Assembly: GCA_034928305.1 (NCBI GenBank)
Contig: JAYFOZ010000003.1
Coordinates: 1 to 64,000 of the forward strand
Origin: Methanomassiliicoccaceae archaeon
Lineage (GTDB): Archaea; Thermoplasmatota; Thermoplasmata; Methanomassiliicoccales; Methanomethylophilaceae
Length of the DNA: 64,000 nucleotides
Direction: 5' to 3'
In this document: positions 59,480 through 64,000 of the stretch, piece by piece
Layout: each line of letters begins with the position of its first letter
Numbering within the stretch: the stretch's first letter is position 1
Translations under genes and position numbers: made by a program
Notes under the pieces: model-generated
The model's input: only the letters and a program-made list of their open reading frames with translations
What the model was told of the DNA's origin: nothing
Database searches by the model: none

Positions 59480-59765
59480 GATCACAGTATGCTTCACGGA
59501 TATTTTAACAAAGACCGTATGGATTTTGGTGCTTATTCACTATATAATAAGGAACAGCGACGGGATCGATCTCGACAATGACGATATCCGGACGCGTATC
59601 GATCGGCGCACGCATGAAGCGGGGTAAACCTGAAACACAGAAACGAATGAACATGATCGGAACGGCCGGTCATGAGACGAACATCGATGTAATCCCGAAA
59701 CCTCGAAACACCGCTGATCATCGGTTCTGACGATCTCGAACATCTCCCGCGACATTGGTTTTTGT

Positions 59766-60971
59766 TCACTGATGCCTGTTGATGAACCTTTCCAGCTTGT
59801 CATAGGCTTCCTCGAGCGTCTCGAGGGGCGGCAGCAGTATGGTCCTGAAGTGATCGTTGCCGAACTCTTTGCAGAAACCCGATCCGTGAACCAGCACCAC
59901 GCCCTCTTCCTTTATCAGGTCGAGGACGAAATCCTTGTCGGACTTCCAGCGTCCCCTGAGGTCGATATGCGGGAACATGTACAGCGCACCGTGCGCCCTC
60001 CTGGTCTCGATGCCGTCTATCTCGTTAAGCCTCTTGTATGAGAAGTCCGCGCGCGCCCTCAGTTTGCGATTCATATCCTCGATATAGTCCTGAGGTCCCT
60101 GCAACGATGCCTTGGCCGCCTCCTGGCACGGGACGTTGGAGCATATGCGGGCACGGAACTGCTTCATCACGCCCTCGCGTATCTCGTCCATAAGGCCGGT
60201 GTCGTCCATGATGTAGAAGTAGCCGACCCTCCAGCCGGGCATAAGGTTCACCTTCGAGAACCCGTTCATGATGATCCTCGGCACGTCGCTTTTAAGTCTC
60301 GATGCAGAGAAAAAGTCCCCGTCGAACGCCAATTTATCGTAGATCTCGTCGGATATGAGCGGTATCTGGTATTCCGCACAGATGTCGCCTATCTCCCTGA
60401 TATCCTTCTCCTCGTACTCCGCGCCCGTCGGGTTGTTGGGATTGATCATAACCAGCGCCTTTGTGCGGTTGGTGATCCTCTTGCGGATCATATCCAGGTC
60501 CGGGGCCCACTCTTCTTCCTCGATCTGCCTGTAAGGAACGGTGCGGCCTTCATAGAATCCGATGTACTGTGAATATGAAGGATATCCGGGCCCGGGGACG
60601 AGGACCTCGTCACCCGGTTCCAGCAACGTGCCCATGAGGGCGTTGATGCCTTCGCTGACTCCCGCGCTGACGTAAACGTCGTCGGAAGTTATTCGGACCC
60701 CGTGCTTCTCGAACTCACGCTGTACGATCGCTTCCCTGAAGTCGAGATTCCCCTGGGAGTTCCCATATCCGTTATCGGTCTCGTCCACCGCGCGCCTCAG
60801 CTTCTCCTTGAAGTATTCGGGGGTCTGAAAATCCCATTTGTTGGGATCCCCTATGTTCAGGCCGATGATCTTCTTGCCAGCCTTTTGGGCCTCTTCTGCC
60901 GGGACGTTGACCTCGCGTATGGCGTAGTCCATGCCCATAGCCCTTCTCGAAGCCCTTATCATCTTCCTCAT
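59766..60971 (-). CDS. Class I/II aminotransferase (alanine/aspartate type)
   Basis: 401 residues of fold-type I PLP enzyme. NIGDPNKWDFQTPEYF near 38, VSAGVSEGINALMGTLLEPGDEVLVPGPGYPSY near 102, INPNNPTGAEY near 175, SDEIYDKLAF near 210, PLP lysine in MNGFSKVNLMPGWRVGYF near 239, and the carboxylate Arg in DHFRTILLPP near the end. The pattern resembles AlaA-type alanine or broad aspartate aminotransferases; the exact substrate is not fixed by sequence. The start is ATG 60971 or 60962. Confidence 0.92.
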   Translation of the reverse strand: MRKMIRASRRAMGMDYAIREVNVPAEEAQKAGKKIIGLNIGDPNKWDFQTPEYFKEKLRRAVDETDNGYGNSQGNLDFREAIVQREFEKHGVRITSDDVYVSAGVSEGINALMGTLLEPGDEVLVPGPGYPSYSQYIGFYEGRTVPYRQIEEEEWAPDLDMIRKRITNRTKALVMINPNNPTGAEYEEKDIREIGDICAEYQIPLISDEIYDKLAFDGDFFSASRLKSDVPRIIMNGFSKVNLMPGWRVGYFYIMDDTGLMDEIREGVMKQFRARICSNVPCQEAAKASLQGPQDYIEDMNRKLRARADFSYKRLNEIDGIETRRAHGALYMFPHIDLRGRWKSDKDFVLDLIKEEGVVLVHGSGFCKEFGNDHFRTILLPPLETLEEAYDKLERFINRHQ

Positions 60972-61001
60972 CGCGGTACCTTCTTCCAGTGCACGACGTT
61001 T

Positions 61002-62243
61002 TTAACTATTAACATTAACGTTCGATGCACCTTCGGCGAGCGTCGCTTTTTTATCGGCCATCCTCAGCAGAAGCACCAACACGAACGCTATCGCGCACGT
61101 GACCGCCGCCACTGCGAACGCGGGCGTCATATCGCCGGAGCTGGAAAGTATCTTGGAAAGGAAGGGGAATATCAGCGCGGAAGTTCCGAATCCCAGCGTC
61201 ACCAGGCCATAGTTCGTGCCCATGTTCTTGGTTCCGAAGTGGTCCGCCGTCACGGCCGCGTATGTGCCTGAGGCGCCTCCGAACGCTAAAGAAATTATGG
61301 CGACGCATACGAGGAACATCATTCCGTTCGCGAATATCATCATCAATATTCCCGCCGCAGTCATGAATATTATCAGGAATAAAGCGTAGGTGCGGCCTAT
61401 CCTGTCAGACAACCAGGATATCAAAAGACGCCCGGTGGCGCTGAAAAGACCGGTTATCATCACTCCCGTGACGGCATAATCTGCGAGACCGCGCTCGGTC
61501 GCAAGCGTAATGAGCTGAGGGTTCAGGATGAAGTACGCCGGGAGCACGAAAAACATCGACAGCGAAATGAGATAGAATGTGCGGGTGCCGAGCATCTCCC
61601 GTGGGGTGTACTGCTTCTGATTGGTGTTCTTCTTTGCCACAGCGCCGGGCACCGTGTATCCCTCAGGCGGGTTCGCCAGCATCAGGGACGAGGCCACGCA
61701 TATTGCCAAGAACGCCAACCCGAAGATCATGAACGTCTCCGGCACCCCCACATCTGCGAGCAGACTGTTAGCCAGCGGCGAGAATATTACTAGAGAGAAG
61801 CCGAACGACCCTACCATCGCTCCCGTGGCGAAACCGCGCCTGTCGGGGAACCATTTCTGTACGCATGCCACGGTGCAGGAGTAAACGATACCGACCCCGA
61901 GTCCGCCGATCATTCCGTACGTCAGGAATATCAGGTCCGCAGAAACGGGGGTTATGAACGACGTCAGAAGTATGCCGCCGGACATCGTGAGGCTGCCCAG
62001 GACCGCAATGAATCTGGGCCCGAACCTGTCTTGCAGAATGCCTCCGAAGAGTATCCCTATGACGAATGCCGATAACATCACCGACGAAACAAGGGCTATG
62101 TCGGCCGGAGACCTTTCCAGATATTCGGCAACGGGTGCCTTGAAAACCGCCCACATGTATATGACCCCGGCACATAGTTGCACTATCATTCCTGCAATCA
62201 GTATCGCGTATCGTTTCCTCAACTGTGGTGCGTTGCTTTCCAT
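61002..62243 (-). CDS. MFS transporter, oxalate/formate antiporter-like (OFA) family
   Basis: 413 residues, 12 membrane helices. The first helix is AILIAGMIVQLCAGVIYMWAVF, followed by the OFA-type loop FGGILQDRFGPRFIAVLGS and GLGVGIVYSCTVACVQKWFPDRRGFATGAMVGSFG. The second half begins YTPREMLGTRTFYLISLSMFFVLPA. It is probably a small carboxylate carrier; a lactate, oxalate or formate type cannot be distinguished. ATG 62243 is chosen; the open frame upstream crosses an AT-rich palindromic promoter. Confidence 0.9.
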   Translation of the reverse strand: MESNAPQLRKRYAILIAGMIVQLCAGVIYMWAVFKAPVAEYLERSPADIALVSSVMLSAFVIGILFGGILQDRFGPRFIAVLGSLTMSGGILLTSFITPVSADLIFLTYGMIGGLGVGIVYSCTVACVQKWFPDRRGFATGAMVGSFGFSLVIFSPLANSLLADVGVPETFMIFGLAFLAICVASSLMLANPPEGYTVPGAVAKKNTNQKQYTPREMLGTRTFYLISLSMFFVLPAYFILNPQLITLATERGLADYAVTGVMITGLFSATGRLLISWLSDRIGRTYALFLIIFMTAAGILMMIFANGMMFLVCVAIISLAFGGASGTYAAVTADHFGTKNMGTNYGLVTLGFGTSALIFPFLSKILSSSGDMTPAFAVAAVTCAIAFVLVLLLRMADKKATLAEGASNVNVNS

Positions 62244-62283
62244 AGGTATCCCGCTATTTTTTACAACCTTCAAGTGAGTTGTA

Positions 62284-62340
62284 GTATAATAAATTGCGTA
62301 CATTAATGTATTATAATGTACATTGTATTATAATTATAAT
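62284..62340. promoter_or_regulatory. AT-rich promoter with nested palindromes upstream of the MFS carrier
   Basis: TATA-like AATTTATTATA (minus, about 62286-62296) lies about 45 nt before the ATG. At 62298-62321 GTACATTA, 8 nt, TAATGTAC forms an inverted repeat, which itself contains the 12-bp palindrome TACATTAATGTA. A further repeat TATTATAATTATAAT follows. This looks like a regulator-binding cluster. Confidence 0.45.
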
Positions 62341-62672
62341 CATCGTGTGACGCTCAGAAAGTGATTGTCTCCTGTATTGCGTGTCATTAGGGCCGCATAT
62401 GGACGATGATTGTTTCAGATTTCGCCAAAGTCGATATCGATTGCGGTCTCGGCCTCGGTTCACCGCGAGCTTGCTGGCATCTGAAAGATGTTTGATTGCA
62501 TTTTGTATGCTATTTCGATGTATGTTGCCCGAGACCGGATCATAGGATCTACCACTTCGTTTTCTTCATCGATCGGACTTTTTCCCGAGAAAGAAAAAGC
62601 TCTGCTTCGCGAGTAATGCGCCGACGACCGAAATTGCATACGATGGGCTCATCGAACCTGGAAAATAAAAGC
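62341..62672. other. Intergenic region with no recognised gene
   Basis: About 330 bases without a credible ORF. It holds a CTTTTTC/GAAAAAG hairpin (62578-62599) and scattered GATGATT and CTGA strings near 62407-62485 that faintly recall box C/D guides, but no ordered C, D', C', D set. I see nothing decisive. Confidence 0.3.
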
Positions 62673-62682
62673 AAATTAATAC
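62673..62682 (+). promoter_or_regulatory. TATA box of the PAPS-reductase-family gene
   Basis: AAATTAATAC is centred 28 nt before the ATG at 62705, which predicts a leaderless mRNA. Confidence 0.45.
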
Positions 62683-62704
62683 GTCCGCTGTACTGGGCAG
62701 ATAC

Positions 62705-64000
62705 ATGGCGGCCGTGAGACTTGGTAAAAATCATCTCAGATGGTGCGGGGGATGCAACCTCCCGATAATGGAAAGCAAAAACTGTCCCGTATGCGGTTCT
62801 CAGACGGATGAAGTTGTCCTGACCCCGCCTGCAGACTCACGCCCAGCGTTCGACCAAGACATCGAAAAAATACGCGGAATAATCGATGCGACCTACGGAG
62901 AAGGTTCGGGAAACGCGGTCATACCTGACGATCATATCGTAATTCTTAACAAAGTACCCGGTCTCGACCGCATGGACGAGGTCGTATGCGACGGTACAGT
63001 CATAGCGACCATGAGGTTCGACCTCGGCGCCGGATGGAAATGCATATTGAGGATGCAGGGCGCGATGCGCCTAGAAGGGACCCTCAGCAAAGGGTATGTG
63101 ATCTGCGACGACGGCGCCGTCAAGTTCGTCCAGGAAAGCAAAAACCTAATGGCCCCCGGCGTTAACTCCGTACATCCGGATGTAAAAACAGGCGACGAGG
63201 TCGTCATAATTACTGCGGACGGCAAAGTCATAGCTGCAGGCAGCGCCAAGATGCCGGCCTCGGAGATGGTCGGAGGGAAAGGCGTGGCCGTCAAACCGAG
63301 ATGGTACAAACCCGAAGAAAAGCTTCAGCGCCCTGCAAGGCATGATTGGAAAGAAGTCGTCGAAGCCAACAGGGAAGTTATAGGCAAAAGGGTCGAAGAA
63401 GCTGTCGGATTCATAAAGAACACGATTGAGAAGAACCAGATTCCCGCCATTGTCTCTTTCTCCGGCGGCAAGGACAGCCAGGCCTGTCTGCTCCTGACAC
63501 TGGACGCGGGGCTTAAACTGCCTGTGCTTTTCGTCGACACCGGACTAGAGTTCGACGAGACCGTTCTGTTTGTTCACGATACCGTAAAAAGACACGACCT
63601 GGAACTTATCGAAGAAAAGGCTCCGACCGATGCCTTCTTCGGGAACCTCGTGTATTTCGGACCTCCCGCAAAAGACTACAGATGGTGCTGCAAGACGAAC
63701 AAGCTCGGGCCTACTGTCGGAGCTATCAACAAGAACTTCCCGAACGGTGTGCTCTCATTCATTGGACAAAGAAAATACGAATCCGAGGCCAGGAACGCCA
63801 AGCCCCGCATTTGGAGGAACCCCTGGACACCGGGGCAGCTCGGAGCGTCGCCGATACAGAACTGGTCCGCGATGCACGTATGGCTATACATCTTCAGCAA
63901 AGAGGAACCGTTCAACGTCTGGTACACCAGAGGGCTTGACAGGATCGGATGTTTCCTCTGCCCCGCATCGGACCTTGCAGAGTTCGATGCGATAGAGGGA
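62705..64000 (+). CDS. Zinc-ribbon/PUA/PAPS-reductase family protein (3' end outside window)
   Basis: I translated 432 codons from ATG 62705 (GTG 62714 possible). The frame is open at the window end. The N-terminal zinc ribbon (WCGGCNLP ... NCPVCGS) is followed by a PUA-like domain near 75-190 (MRLEGTLSKGYVICDDGAVKF). Then comes an adenine-nucleotide alpha-hydrolase core with PP-loop VSFSGGKDSQACLLLTLD near 250 and RWCCKTNKLGP near 325, plus IGCFLCPASD near the end. This three-part form is typical of methanogen proteins related to PAPS reductase. The PUA domain points to an RNA substrate, perhaps tRNA sulfuration, rather than sulfate reduction (inference). Confidence 0.85.
   Translation, partial: MAAVRLGKNHLRWCGGCNLPIMESKNCPVCGSQTDEVVLTPPADSRPAFDQDIEKIRGIIDATYGEGSGNAVIPDDHIVILNKVPGLDRMDEVVCDGTVIATMRFDLGAGWKCILRMQGAMRLEGTLSKGYVICDDGAVKFVQESKNLMAPGVNSVHPDVKTGDEVVIITADGKVIAAGSAKMPASEMVGGKGVAVKPRWYKPEEKLQRPARHDWKEVVEANREVIGKRVEEAVGFIKNTIEKNQIPAIVSFSGGKDSQACLLLTLDAGLKLPVLFVDTGLEFDETVLFVHDTVKRHDLELIEEKAPTDAFFGNLVYFGPPAKDYRWCCKTNKLGPTVGAINKNFPNGVLSFIGQRKYESEARNAKPRIWRNPWTPGQLGASPIQNWSAMHVWLYIFSKEEPFNVWYTRGLDRIGCFLCPASDLAEFDAIEG

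Noticed and set aside
59541-59635. Possible box C/D guide RNA after TATATAATAAGG
   Set aside because: ATGACGA, ATGAAGC and CTGA strings occur at roughly suitable spacing, but the C box has a mismatch, there is no clear D' box and no terminal stem.

Overview
The window is 64 kb of a euryarchaeal chromosome, most likely from a Thermoplasmata-type methanogen of the order Methanomassiliicoccales. The evidence is: archaeal DnaG, Hjc, Trm1, non-bacterial GluRS and AspRS, the archaeal riboflavin enzymes RibL and RibC, an MptD-type dihydroneopterin aldolase (methanopterin route), bifunctional archaeal FBPA/P and PGI/PMI, and TATA boxes about 25-28 nt before many start codons. I read the stop codons of 53 complete genes: 41 TGA, 12 TAA and no TAG. 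Complete avoidance of amber fits a pyrrolysine-using lineage, although no pyl gene lies here. The taxonomic call is inference; no rRNA or mcr gene is present.

Layout. 1-4851 (minus): hisD-ppk-ppx, a tightly overlapping histidine/polyphosphate operon. 5428-8355: trkA-trkH potassium uptake. 8356-11189: a TPR protein divergent from a two-gene AAA ATPase plus DUF4435/TOPRIM unit that resembles the PARIS (AriA/AriB) anti-phage system. 11169-12729: exonuclease VII (xseA-xseB), a bacterial-type enzyme. 12822-13702: hotdog thioesterase and zinc-ribbon membrane protein. 13699-23415: an AddB-like Fe-S nuclease, an AddA-like helicase-nuclease and a P-type ATPase, flanked by two paralogous DnaQ-fold proteins, one with intact and one with lost catalytic residues. 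23490-26323: a ubiquitin-like small modifier and two CobQ-type proteins, one with a Cys-rich N-terminus and one lacking the amidotransferase domain. 26454-29980: a YhaO/YhaN-type (Mre11/Rad50-like) pair whose ATPase carries a transmembrane hairpin.

30260-30718 is non-coding and looks structured. It is followed by dnaG and a LonB-like AAA+ protein without its protease domain. 33864-41186 carries peroxiredoxin, GNAT, a secreted phospholipase-D-like protein, tpiA-fbp, aspS and hjc. 41356-49478 carries a YbjN-like protein, nadA, mptD, a THEP1 NTPase, trm1, purA, a 39-residue membrane peptide, a UbiD decarboxylase and gltX. 49479-52069 is an iron module: feoB with a DtxR-FeoA regulator. 52166-57082 carries a coiled-coil protein, glyA, pgi/pmi and the complete ribB-ribL-ribC-ribH operon. 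The rest is a DEAD-box helicase, a nitroreductase, an aminotransferase, an OFA-type MFS carrier and a zinc-ribbon/PUA/PAPS-reductase protein cut by the window end.

The main theme is an unusually dense set of DNA-end processing genes between 9 and 30 kb: the PARIS-like pair, ExoVII, AddAB-like, two DnaQ-fold proteins and YhaO/YhaN. Hjc and DnaG lie further along. The strongest candidates for new biology are the archaeal PARIS-like pair with its divergent TPR gene, the AddAB-like operon with its dead/live exonuclease pair, the protease-less LonB homologue next to dnaG, and the split/Cys-rich CobQ pair.
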